Below, piece after piece: positions 46,260-56,759 of a stretch of 64,000 nt of DNA. The position numbers and the translations under genes are program-made. The stretch spans positions 62,001-126,000 of the forward strand of contig JAAONU010000078.1 in assembly GCA_012932295.1 (NCBI GenBank), read 5' to 3'. Within the stretch, counting starts at the first letter, position 1; each line of letters opens with the position of its first letter. Origin of the DNA: Cyclina sinensis (taxonomy: Eukaryota > Mollusca > Bivalvia > Venerida > Veneridae). Below the pieces are notes generated by a model, which ran no database searches, was not told the DNA's origin, and saw only the letters and a program-made list of their open reading frames with translations.

Positions 46260-48440
46260 AGCGTTTTCGTAGATTTTAGTTAGATTCTCTGGCTATTACT
46301 ATCTTTAATATTTTCAGCGCTTTTGACTACCGACTTGATTTTCAAGCTGTCGAAAAGATATGCTTTATAGTTTCACGACAGTTTTTGTAATTAGAGCATT
46401 TTCCAATTGAAATGCCTAAAATAAAAGCATTTTCTACGTGAATAATGGAAATATTGAAATTGTAGGTTTATTAATTAACCTTTAACAAATACGATAATTT
46501 GGTTTTGCACACTGCCACTTAATTTCAGCCTTTAAATTCTTTGATTCACCCAAAGTTATTTGATATAGTATTGCACGCACTTTGAATTTACTGTGCCCCG
46601 TTTCGCTAGAACATTTTGATTTGATCGAGACTAATTTGTTTTCAATCATTTAGGGATTCAATCAGTCTCGCCTACAAACTGGTTAATTTTAGCTTCTTTT
46701 GGAGTATTTTCTGAAACGAGTGATATGCTTACTATGTTTCTCAAAAGGAGCTTGTCGTTGGCTCTGCTTAAATGATATAAAGAAACGGGGTGATAAGACA
46801 AGATATCTTGTGAAAGAACGTAATATTGAGAAAAAATGAGACAAAGCCACGTGTTTGTATACACAAAGCGGATTTTACATTTTGACACAGCATCTAAACT
46901 TTTCACAAAAATTTTTCAATCTCAATTCTTCCTTATCAAATGTTTTGATCTGATCAAGAAATATAACTACCCGTCCTTAATTTTTGTATCTAGATAATGT
47001 ATCAAAACTTGAACAAAACGATTTGCTTCGTTTATGTTTCTGCCTTCCCAATAACGTTTGGATCAGAATGAATCATAAACGGAAGAATCAGTTTTATCCT
47101 CTTAGCCAAACATTTAGCTATTGTTTTATAATCCAAACTGAGAACTTGAAGGTAGTCATTTTTTTTAAATTTTCCTTTCTCCTGCTTTTTACAGGATTGT
47201 AAGATATGTATTATATTGAGATCAACTTAAGTTTTTATTTCAAGTACTTTGATTACACCTTCTTGAAAGTCAATCTTAATTCAGTACCATTTTTAATTCA
47301 TTTTTGAGGTAACCCATCATAGCCTGAGATTTACCAGCTTTAAAATCGATTAGACATTTTTCATTTCTTTTAAATAAATTTCAATCTCTTAATATATTGT
47401 AAATCTTTATCTATGATAACGTATAAATTAGACAAAAATGTTTTTGCTTCTTCCGTGTGAATACATTCGAATGAAGAACATTTTATAAAACGAGCATTTT
47501 TTATTAAGTATGATGTCAATGTTACATTCAACAAGTTCTTATAGTTGACCAGAATTTATGTTAGCGTGTGCAGAATCTGATTCCGAAAAGTACCTGGATG
47601 ATCTTTTTAAACAGATTCTATCTTAGAACCATTTTTTGCTGCAGTATAGCTTTTAGAGTAATAAGCGTCTATTTTACAACGATATTCAGATATCTAAACA
47701 TTTTTCTCGAAACAACCGTTTGAATTTTTGTAACAAATACAGTTTTTCTTTTCTTTAAACACGCAATATCAACCATCTGTCGGGTTTGCATTTTACAAAA
47801 TTAAATTAAAAAAGTAAATATAAATTTTATCAAGCCATCACTCGCATTTTACATTGTACACATTTCTATTATTTTTCCAAGTTTACCAGAAATAATTTCT
47901 TTATAGTTCAGTAAACGAAGTGTTTTGGTCGGAGTATATAAAACAAGTAAATAAGTATAAAACAAATATACTATTAAAAAATATATATAACGAAAGGAAG
48001 GGTCGGTTTTATCTGTACAGACATTTACATTGTATATTACTATATGCTAATAAATAAGTGATTTGATATTGGCACTGTTATTTGTCCGAGGGCAGTCGTA
48101 TTGGCACATGTAATAAAACTTAACACTCAAGCATTTCCTCCCCGCTCGACATTTTCCTAGACGACAAATCCATGCTAAGTAAACGATTGTTACTTTGTGA
48201 AATCGTCACCTTGTAAATTTAGCAAACGTGGCTAAACATTACTAATAGAATATTGGTTTAACTTTGAAGAAACGGTCCCGAGTTCAAACACTAATTATTA
48301 TGCAAGCTGTAAACATTTAAACAAAACGGCTACTGTTTTTGATCTTCCTGCAGTGATTCTATTTTTTGGCCCTATGTAATCAGCCAATGAAATCTCTCAA
48401 AATGCGGGCTTTATATCACTTTCAGGCCCGTGGCCGCGGA
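46260..48440. other. AT-rich spacer, no gene seen
   Basis: No supported feature. Confidence 0.45.
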
Positions 48441-48750
48441 CTGATATATACTCCTCACAAAAAGTCAAGCAACAAAATAATTTCTGTCTCGTTCTGGTCC
48501 TATGACACATATATTCACAGAAGTGTACATGTGAAGAAAAGTACGTAAACATTGCAACCTAACACCGTTAACACTCGGCAAAAGATGCACGTGCAAAACG
48601 AGAAGTCGGCACTTGATGTGTTAGGTACTATTTCACGTTTTTCCATTGGTCAAATCAGACTGTTCAGACTGAGTTTCGTTTTATGCCTCGTCATTGCACT
48701 CATTAAAAAGGAAATCCAGGCTAGTTTCTGTACAGTTTTCACTAGTGACA

Positions 48751-49775
48751 ATGGTTCGGCGAGTTTTGACAGAAGTTGAGATGGCTCATGCCATTGGAAT
48801 GCTTCAGGGTGGTGTTTACCAGAGTGACGTTGCAAGGCAGCTCGGCGTCCACAGAAGCGTCATCCACAGGGCCTTTCAACGCTTCCAGTCAACTGGACAA
48901 TTTTCGGCAAGGTCAAGAAGTGGTCGTCCGAGGGCTACAACCCAACAAGATGATCGGTACCTTCTCACTTCTGCAAGGCGCCAACGCTTTGTGACCGCCA
49001 AAAGACTGCAATCCGACCTGGAATCTGCCACAGGGACTAGAGTTACCACTCAAACTGTACGGAATAGGCTTCATCAGGCTGACTTCCGTACACGCCAACC
49101 AGCACAACGGGTCACCCTAACTCAGCGTCAGCGTCAGACTCGTCTCAACTGGGTTCACCAACATGCAAATTGGAGGCTGAATGAGTGGAGAAGGGTTCTT
49201 TTTACTGATGAGTCCAGATTCAGTTTGGATTTCAGTGATTGGCGTCAGGAAGTTTGGAGACAGCCAGGAGAACGATTTGCGACTTGTGCTATTGCAGAAC
49301 ACGACCGTTATGGGGGGCGCAGTTTGATGGTTTGGGAAGGCATCTGGGCTGGAGGACGTACAGATCTTGTGCTGTTCCGGAGAGACACGCTAAATGCTGA
49401 ACTCTACTTAAATGACGTCATCAGGCCTCAAGTGATCCCCCAAATGAGGAGACTTGGTGATGAATACCTTTTGATGGATGATTATGCGCCATGTCACAGC
49501 GCACGAGTCAAAATGAACTGAACGACAACAATGTCGCTCGATTTCATTGGCCAGCCCGGTCCCCTGACCTGAACCCTATCGAGCACAAGTGGGACATTAT
49601 TGGGCGAGCTGATTATGGCATGCTCGTCCGCCCCCACACTCTGGATGCACTGGAAGTAGTCCTTGTGAGGGAGTGGAAAGCCATCCCACAGAACCAGCTG
49701 GACCGCTTAATTGCCTCGCTGCCACGCCGCATTCAGGGGTGCATTGGTGCTAACGGGGGTCACACACGTTGTTGA
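48751..49775 (+). pseudogene. Tc1-like DD34E transposase, one frameshift
   Basis: Cut-and-paste transposase. The ATG at 48751 (MVRRVLTEVEMAHAI) is chosen because the homology with the 26.7-27.7 kb copy begins here; the longer open frame upstream to 48694 is probably not coding. Domains in order: helix-turn-helix QSDVARQLGVHRSV, SRSGRPRATT hook, second DNA-binding helix TTQTVRNRLHQ, LFTDESRF (Asp 1), LMVWEGIWAGG, LLMDDYAPCH (Asp 2), WPARSPDLNPIEHKWD (Glu). Counting through the break there are 34 residues between Asp 2 and Glu, the Tc1 spacing. The frame shifts near 49505-49518, where it hits TGA at 49519-49521, and continues in the next frame to TGA 49773-49775. About 340 residues in total, normal for the family. 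All three catalytic residues are present, but this copy cannot give a full protein. Confidence 0.93.
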
Positions 49776-49797
49776 AAATGGTTTCGAGTGTTTTTGA

Positions 49798-50196
49798 CCA
49801 TCGTCGGAAACCCACGTTCGATCCATTCCGTTTCACTCTATTTATCTACCGTGGGACAATTGGTTGGTAAAAATTTCGTACTCATGAATAATTCATTACC
49901 TACTTTCATTGGTTTCCGAAAGATTTCCCTTGCGCAATCTCAACCAATGAAAGTACTCGTTACAATTTGCTTTTCGCGCCCATGTTTAAATCTTGGGAAA
50001 AACGTCTATTTTAAGTAACTTGTCATTATTCATACTCTTCACACTGAAGAGTATCTATTTGTATTGCGGATTTCTCATTCGACGAGGAGTTACTTCCCTT
50101 TGCTAAAAAATATTCATGAAAACGAATAATCTGCAGTCAATTATCCCACGTACATAATGTAGTTGTGCGGAATATGTACTGGGGTCACCGACGATG
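49798..50196. mobile_element. MITE with 8-bp target duplication, nested in the Tc1 3' UTR
   Basis: Termini CCATCGTCGG and CCGACGATG are inverted, and GTTTTTGA flanks both sides (49790-49797 and 50197-50204). The other Tc1 copy has the uninterrupted sequence: read on the minus strand from about 26685, GTGTTTTTGACCTGAAGTG is continuous. That fixes the insertion boundaries. An 8-bp target duplication fits the hAT superfamily. The 399-bp interior has no coding frame. Confidence 0.9.
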
Positions 50197-50799
50197 GTTT
50201 TTGACCTGAAGTGTTTGAAATTTGCGTTGGCTGTTTACATTTTACAACACCTGTTTTCAATGTGCCTTACTTTTTGTGAACAGTATCGTGAGATCGGAAT
50301 GGGTTTCCAAGATGCTTTGTTAAATTAAACTTGATGAAATGTTGAAGATTATTTGTGCACCTATTCATTTACTATTGAGGTCTCATTAAAATCTTTTCAC
50401 AGTTTAAATATTTGTTGCTTGACTTTTTGTGAGGAGTATATAGATATTGGCCCTGTTATAGAGGAGGCCGTAGTAATATTGATCGTGGTCTATGCCGTTT
50501 TATAGTGCTAATAATATTTAGTTGTTTAATAAAACAAGATACTTTCCTCAAAGAAAATTGCTACTCCTCTTGAAGCGGAAGTACCATTTCTCTTAAATGA
50601 CTTATCTTTCAACTCATTACCCTATATGCGAAACTCTGATTTGTTCTGCAGTGAGTTTCCTGTATTAAAGTAACATTTTTTTCTGTTGACAACGGAGTCA
50701 GTGAGATTGCACTGTCATTCTTGCGTTTTATTTTCATTGAAAGGCGTCTCTTAATTTGCTACTTTATCAGACTGAATAAAAGAAGGACTCAAAGGCCTA

Positions 50800-51970
50800 G
50801 TAGTTTAGTTTAAACATATTTTATTGCCATAAATGCAATATATGACAAAAAGACATAATAATAATGATGATGATGATGATGACATAAATATATGACAAAA
50901 GGGTTGAGCTACAAGTTCTTTCAACTTAGTTACAGCTCTCCCCATTAACTATGATTATTTACAAAATGAATGGCTTTGGCAATAAATCTAAAACGTATAA
51001 AATTGAAAATAAAAAATCATGATAATTAGTTAAGTAAATACAATAGCATACAACATACATGCTGAACTATCAAAATTGTAAATGCATATACAAGGGTTTT
51101 TAAGTAGTGAAAAATATTGAAAACGAAAGAAGAAGATACTAACTTTCAAAACAGAAAGGAAAGAAGAAAATTCTACTTTTCACAAACGGAAAGGAAAAGA
51201 AGAAAATACTGACTTTTAATGCAGATAAAAGACTGGATGGTTTATTAAAATGTTGGTAAAGGATGCTAGTTGAAACGTTTAGTGTTTTTTATATATTTGT
51301 GTACTGCATCGACAATTATAATATTATTCTCGTATGTTAGGTCTGGACTACCAAACAATAAAAGTTTACAGTTTAATGGATGAAACTGACGTGTTTCTAC
51401 AAAAAGTTCATAACGTTCGTTTATGTATCGACCTCAGTGAAAAAAATAATGGTTTGCGTTTTCAGGTTCATTACAGAATTGGCAAACATTATCATGAACA
51501 ATGTGGTTTACAAATAAGTATTTTTTTAGATCACTACAGTTATTACGCAGTCTGGCATGAATTAATGAATAAAGTCGTGATCCATGTAAATAATATGGTG
51601 GTACACTACTAACTGGAAACTTAGTATTTAAAAGTTGACTCTTAAATTCACCAAGTGACTGAGTATTTCTTAATGAAAGAGGTAAAGAATTCCACTCACA
51701 AATTGCTGATAAAACAAAAGAGTTTTCAAATAATGTTGTCCTTCGGGGGAGAGTTACAAAGTCATCATTATTTCGAAGGTTGTACAACGTACTTTCTCCA
51801 ACAGTTCTTGGAAAAAAGCACTGAGATTAGGTACCTACCATTTTATTTAAACTTAAAATTAGTTTGAACTTCTCTTCGCGGGTTAACCGTCATTTCTTTA
51901 ACATTTTTGTAAGCTATAGAACGCGTAGCCCTGTCAATCTGCCGCTTCATCGTATTTTTGCAGTTACTTT
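50800..51970 (-). mobile_element. LINE 3' end, minus strand
   Basis: The protein part (51270-51960) is followed, in minus-strand direction, by ~450 bp of non-coding sequence with TCATCATCATCAT microsatellite (50860-50881). An AATAAA signal appears in the minus-strand CAATAAAATATG near 50820. The element is strongly 5'-truncated. No target duplication was identified. Confidence 0.7.
51270..51960 (-). pseudogene. LINE C-terminal protein remnant with zinc knuckle
   Basis: The best frame is 51434-51787: LYNLRNNDDFVTLPRRTTLF, EWNSLPLSLRNTQSLGEFKS, CSDLKKYLF, and the zinc knuckle CQFC-x7-H-x4-C. LLFGSPDLTYENN and VDAVHKYIKNTKRF follow to a stop near 51275. Upstream remnants (ATRSIAYKNVKE, ILSLNKMVGT) extend to about 51960 in other frames. 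This is the region after the RT in a non-LTR retrotransposon, distinct from both L1-like copies. The RT itself is absent. At least three frame breaks. Confidence 0.8.
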
Positions 51971-51979
51971 TTATACGAG

Positions 51980-53465
51980 TACAATTTCCATACTGTTGCT
52001 TTTAGAGGTCCAACAGTGTCTTGTCGGACTGTGTATTTTAATCTTTTACTCAAGAAGTTTACAATTTCGGCCACACCATATTTGCAACGTAATACTAATG
52101 TATATGAAGGCCTAGTACAGATCTTCTCCTCAATCATGTGGGAGGTGAACAACACTGGCATCTTTATCGTCAACGGGCTATTTACTAAAATTTACCATCT
52201 TTGAGAGTCATTGTCCAAACAGAGGGTTCGTTAATAGTCTGCAGATTTCAAGAACTTTTAAGATTATATCAAGTCCCATTTGATTTAATAGTTTTCAGTT
52301 GTACTCTGGCCACTTCTCAAAAGCTTAAAACATAGCGGTTTTTATACATATTTAATACACTTTTAATTTAGTATTTTCTGTTGTTGGTGACTTGTCTTTA
52401 AATGTTTAAAGACCTTGTGTGACCAAACTTTATGATTATCATAAATGTATGTTAAATCTTTGCGCCGCTACATTACCAATGTTTTAATACCAGTATCGCA
52501 TTAAATGTCGTGACACGCAGCGTAGCAAAATGAAAGTGTGCACGGCGCGTAGCCTCCAATTTGTTGTAGAATGCCTAATTACTATAGCTAAAACATATTG
52601 AAATTCCACACTGCATTTCTTTCTGGCGCCGATAATTTCTATCCAGTTAAAGCTCTTCACTATACTTAAGCTTAGCTCAAGTAAAAATGTGTCTGAACCG
52701 GTTATGCACAACAGTTTGCTACCTATACCGGTCCATTTCACGAATGTTTGAACTAACAACAAGATCTAGGATACAGTGGAAACTAGAAAAAAATTGCAGG
52801 ACTTTGCAGCCGTATGGGCCTTATGAATATGTTATTATTTAAAAATCTAGTTAAAACTAAATTTTCTAACCTGACCCTATTTTTATTCTACTTAAATACC
52901 GTTTATGCCAGTTGAAAGCTTTGCATATGCCGTTATTGCGGCGTAGTCCCGCTCACAAAGATTATGAGGTTAGTAGGGTGAATCTGTTTAAATGTAAAAT
53001 ATAACAACAACGGATAAACGGGCAATAACTAGGGTATTTCAAATTATTTAAGTCAATGATCTATAAGAAGCTTTACATCACGACAGCTGTTACAAATTTA
53101 TTATCCTAAAAACATTTCGACGGGAAATAAATTACTTGAGTTTGATGTAGAATAAACAAACCGTATCTCATACTTGTCTATATTTTCATCTTTTTTGTAT
53201 CGCGAGTTGTTGGGTATTTTAATTAATAGACGTGTAATAGATTTGGTTGCATTTTTCATCGTACTTTCGTTTATAAGAAAGTAAAAAACGCGCATTAGGA
53301 AAAGCCACAGTAAGAAAATGCAGGCTCTCTACACAGTCAAAATGTAGACAGGAAAAGAGGGATTAAATTTATATATTGATCAATTAAAGAAGACAAGACA
53401 AACAACTAAAGAAAATGAAAACCGGCGGGATTATCATCTTAAAACGCTCAGTTGCCACTGCGAGT
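51980..53465. other. Spacer, no gene seen
   Basis: The 92-codon minus frame at 52484-52762 has no recognisable motif. Nothing else is supported. Confidence 0.4.
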
Positions 53466-53499
53466 GCACACCTCACATTTGCTCTAACAGGTTCTCATA

Positions 53500-53680
53500 T
53501 GTCAAGTTGATAGGTTGATTGGAGTTAATTCACCAAGACAACTTGTACGTGTTTGTTTTTATGAAAACTTATTTGGGCAAGTGTGAGGCTGGTGCACCCT
53601 AAAACCTGGTTTAAACCAGCAGCGGCAAAAGTTTTGCCACTGACCGTTCCAAAACGGCAACCCCACGAGTTCTCATTTTC
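53500..53680 (-). repeat. Second copy of the ~165-bp repeat of 34843-35010, inverted
   Basis: GACAACTTGTAC, TTATGAAAACTTATTTGGGC, TGGTGCACCCTA, AACCTGGTTTAAA and GGCAAAAGTTTTGCC match the reverse complement of the first copy in order. Confidence 0.75.
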
Positions 53681-53799
53681 GTTTATTGTTTGTGGTGTCT
53701 GTTTTTTTAACTAATCACTTTTAAATTCTATGCTCTTTGTTCCTCTATTTTTGTCTGTGTATGAAGTCTGGGTTTTCTGACTGGTTTTTCCTAATGTGC

Positions 53800-54990
53800 T
53801 TTTTTCACTTTTTTACGAATAATTTGGAGAAATTAATATTGCTTTTTATTTTCTTGCAGTAATGATTGAAACTGCAATTGAATTTTTAAATTAAATCTGG
53901 GTATAGGCGAGAAAACTTGCAAGAAGTTTTTATTAATGTGTTGTACCGCTACCCCTGTTTCAAAAGTTTTCCTGCTCTGTGAAGATTGCGATTATTGAAA
54001 TCTTTAACATTGTTACAAGTTCTAGAAAAGCAAACAAGCTGTTAAATATAACCCCATAAGAGGTAGCGCGTAGAACACAACCATCTAAAGATGAAAAATT
54101 AATGTTCAAATCAAAATCATCTCGTCTATCGTATATTTTAGAAGTTACGAAACCATTTTCAATAGAATTTCTGAAGTATTTTTATTAAGCTACGGAATCC
54201 TGTTGGGACCAATTAAAATGTCGCCGTCGCGCTAAGAGGTAGACGCTCGACAACTCGACGCGACATCACGAAAATGCGATAGGACGCTCGACAATGCGAA
54301 GCGACGCGCAACAATGTGAAACGAAATATCGCGATTTCATATCGTATTGTCGCGCTATAAAGCGCGAAATATCGTATTGTCGCTTCGCATTGTCGTGCGT
54401 CGTATCGCATTGTCGCGTCGCGTTGTCGTGATGTTGCGTCACGTTTTCGTCCGTCGCGTTCTGCATTTGTGTAGGCCTTGACGCACGACAATGCGATACG
54501 ACAACTGGCCCCAACAGGATTCCGTATTAAGCTGGAGTTCATTGGGATATATTTGGTTGACCAGAGATGGAAAATTGTTACTATGTTTAACAAATCGTCA
54601 ACATACCTCGAGGTATTGTTAAAGACTTTTAAAGATAATGTCATCTTGATGTTCACTACATAGAGATAACAAAGTCTCTCTCATTTAAGGGGTGCAGAGT
54701 TAGTACCCATGGAGATGCCAACCACATGTTCTGTTTATAGGATTGCCAAATATAACACAAATATTTTGTAGCGAGAAAAAAAACGACTCGATCACGTCTT
54801 GACAAGTCCTTAAAGTATTATTATCATAAGATCCATGTAAAAATGCTCTATGTTCATTACAAGCGACAACTGTGTATTTTCCCTTGCAAACGATAATTAA
54901 TGAGACTGGTGAGCTTATTTCTTATTAAAGTTTCAGGAAGTGAAGTGTACAATGTAGAAAAATCAAGTTAGAGGAAAAGGTAAAGGTTTC
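53800..54990 (-). pseudogene. Penelope-like reverse transcriptase pseudogene, split by a MITE
   Basis: Read from high to low coordinates: TLHFLKL (about 54960), VACNEHRAFL (about 54860), CQDVIESFFFSLQNICVIFG (about 54765-54825), the motif B-like box VVGISMGTNSAPL (about 54685-54725), FNNTSRYVDDLLNI (motif C with catalytic YVDD, about 54585-54630) and IYPNELQLN (54530-54556). The 332-bp MITE intervenes. On its other side come NGFVTSKIYD, DDFDLNINFSSLDG and LRATSYG, down to about 53800. The motif order matches the copy at 35095-35705. I assign it to the Penelope-like group from memory of its motif set, so the family name is tentative. Frameshifts and stops are numerous. Confidence 0.65.
54194..54525. 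mobile_element. CpG-rich MITE with 8-bp target duplication (hAT-like), nested in the RT
   Basis: Termini ACGGAATCCTGTTGGGACC and GGCCCCAACAGGATTCCGT are inverted for 16 bp and more. ATTAAGCT flanks both sides exactly (54186-54193 and 54526-54533). The 332-bp interior is packed with GCGACAATGCGA- and TCGCATTGTCG-type words on both strands, making it the most CpG-dense stretch in an AT-rich window. Eight-bp target duplications and many short subterminal repeats suggest the hAT superfamily. The minus-strand ORF across it is accidental. Confidence 0.92.
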
Positions 54991-55247
54991 TTAATTAACG
55001 TGGGTAGTCAACGAAATTCCCCACCTGGTGTGGATGGAACAACTCATTTCCAGAAGAGCCCACAGTGCGTGTATTTTACCTCCCCGATCCCCATCCTATG
55101 TCGATACTTCTGGAAACAGTACCTGGTTAGGTTACCATCAAGTCTTGGGAAATCAGTCGGTAACTCAGTCGCTACCCGGATTCGAACCGGGTCGCTAGCT
55201 TCGTAGCCCAACGCACAAACCACTCGACCACCGAGTCACCTAAACGG
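54990..55247 (-). mobile_element. tRNA-Arg-headed SINE-like unit
   Basis: On the minus strand, GTGACTCGGTGGTCGAGTGG (near 55240) contains box A TGGTCGAGTGG, and GGTTCGAATCC about 40 bp later is an exact box B. The anticodon loop reads CTACGAA (anticodon ACG). After the head, a ~170-bp body continues to about 54990. The acceptor stem does not pair well, so it is a tRNA-derived SINE rather than a tRNA gene. It abuts the Penelope-like remnant. Confidence 0.65.
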
Positions 55248-55249
55248 GA

Positions 55250-55860
55250 ACGCCTGAAAATTATTTAATATAAGCTTACTTAGAACGTCATCCGAGATTT
55301 AAATAGACCAAATAGATTTTTGCCAGTGATTTGTTTTCGCAATACCTAATATGTAAGACAAAATGTTAAGAGCACGGAGAGTTCAGTAGTTGTGCAAGAA
55401 CTAGAACTAACGATAAAATTTGCTCTATATGGTGTTTTGAGCATTTTAGGCAACCGATACATTGTAGGTACTTTATCTTGTGTCAGTTAAACACTGCTGC
55501 TAAACTTTGAAATTTGTAGAATGTGCGCATAAACAATATAACTCTTTGATGAAGAAGTCAGTGTATTAATACTATTTAACTCCTTAGTTTAAATATGATT
55601 ATAGTGTATCTGTCATATTATAATGACATTTTTTGAAACCTAAGACTTGCAACTTCATTAAGTGGATGAGTTCTTATTACAGTGTCATCCGCTTCCTCGT
55701 CCATTCTCTTTAGATCTGATATAGAAATAGAACCTAAATTGATGAATGTTATCATTTAAAACCTTACCATAAAGTTTCATTTCAGTTTTTCACTTAATAT
55801 TGCCTTTACTGTATTTAAAATAATTACATATATACATGTTTTAGCTTTAGTAACGATATT
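55250..55860. other. Spacer, no gene seen
   Basis: No supported feature. Confidence 0.4.
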
Positions 55861-55979
55861 TTCCAAGGAATAACAAATCCACTGGTATTGCTCGCAACAC
55901 TTAAGTCCCCTACGGTTCCGCCTTGAAAAAAACAATAATAGAGCTATCACTTAATGCAATGAAAACCCCTACAAAATGG

Positions 55980-56720
55980 CCTGGTCACAGAAAAGGATGT
56001 GTCACTCATATATATAAGTGAACATGAACACAAAGTTTCATAGCGATAGTCCTAAAAATGTTGAAGAAGCTTCCATCACAAGATATTTCTATGACGGGCC
56101 GTAAAATCGAAGAGTCGGCATCGACGTGCATAAGAAATGCTATCGCTCATCTATACTTGTAAGTGTACATGCACACCAAGTTTCAAACAGATAGTCATTG
56201 AAATAGAAATAAGTTCGCGTCAACATTTTTTATTATAGCGGGCCGTTGTAAACGCAAGCCAGGTATTGGAGTAGATAAAAACACATAGTCTTAGAAATGA
56301 GTCTTAGAAGGACGGAAATAATTTGCGTCACAATTTTTTTTAATGAAAAATGCAAAGCGCACATCAGCGGTCATATAAATGAACCACGCACATCTTTACT
56401 TGTTTGAAATTTTGAGATATTATGCACACAACGTTTTAAACCGATAGTGCTAGAAATATGAATGTAGTTAATGTCACAAGATTTTTCTATGACGGGCTGG
56501 TTAGGGTTACCTGATTAGAGGGCATAAAAATGCGTCACACATATCAACACTTATTTGAGATTATGCACATCAAGTTATAAATCGATAGTCCTAAAAATGT
56601 TGAAGTAGTATGCGCCATAAGATTTCTGCAACGGACAAACCGACCGCCTGGCAGATCTACCAACCGGAAGCCGACTCCTATATACCCCGGCAAACAAAGT
56701 TTGATAGGGGTACAAATACA
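55980..56720. repeat. Dispersed repeat, about four degenerate ~180-bp units
   Basis: Units are marked by CACTCATAT...CACAAAGTTTCA, CGATAGTCCTAAAAATGTTG and ATTTCTATGACGGGC at about 55995-56105, 56150-56245, 56390-56500 and 56535-56630. The block ends in ACGGACAAACCGACCGCCTG and ATACCCCGGCAAAC. Non-coding. Confidence 0.7.
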
Positions 56721-56759
56721 TAAATTTGAGAAAAACAATAATATGATATCAGTATCATA

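Larger units (their letters stand above)
48451..50436 (+). mobile_element. Tc1-like transposon, well preserved, with nested MITE
   Basis: Perfect 26-bp terminal inverted repeats begin CTCCTCACAAAAAGTCAAGC at 48451 and end GCTTGACTTTTTGTGAGGAG at 50436. TATA lies on both sides, consistent with a TA target duplication. The total is 1986 bp; removing the nested 399-bp element and its duplicated 8 bp leaves 1579 bp, a normal Tc1 size. It encodes a transposase with a single frameshift. The second copy of this family at 25741-27997 is much more decayed. Confidence 0.93.

Noticed and set aside
48913..49302. Minus-strand ORFs at 48913-49107 and 49117-49302
   Set aside because: Antisense shadows of the plus-strand Tc1 transposase.
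52484..52762. 92-codon minus-strand ORF
   Set aside because: No motif recognised and no supporting context.
54213..54656. 147-codon minus-strand ORF
   Set aside because: It fuses part of the Penelope-like RT (YVDD region) with the CpG-rich MITE, so it is not a gene as such.
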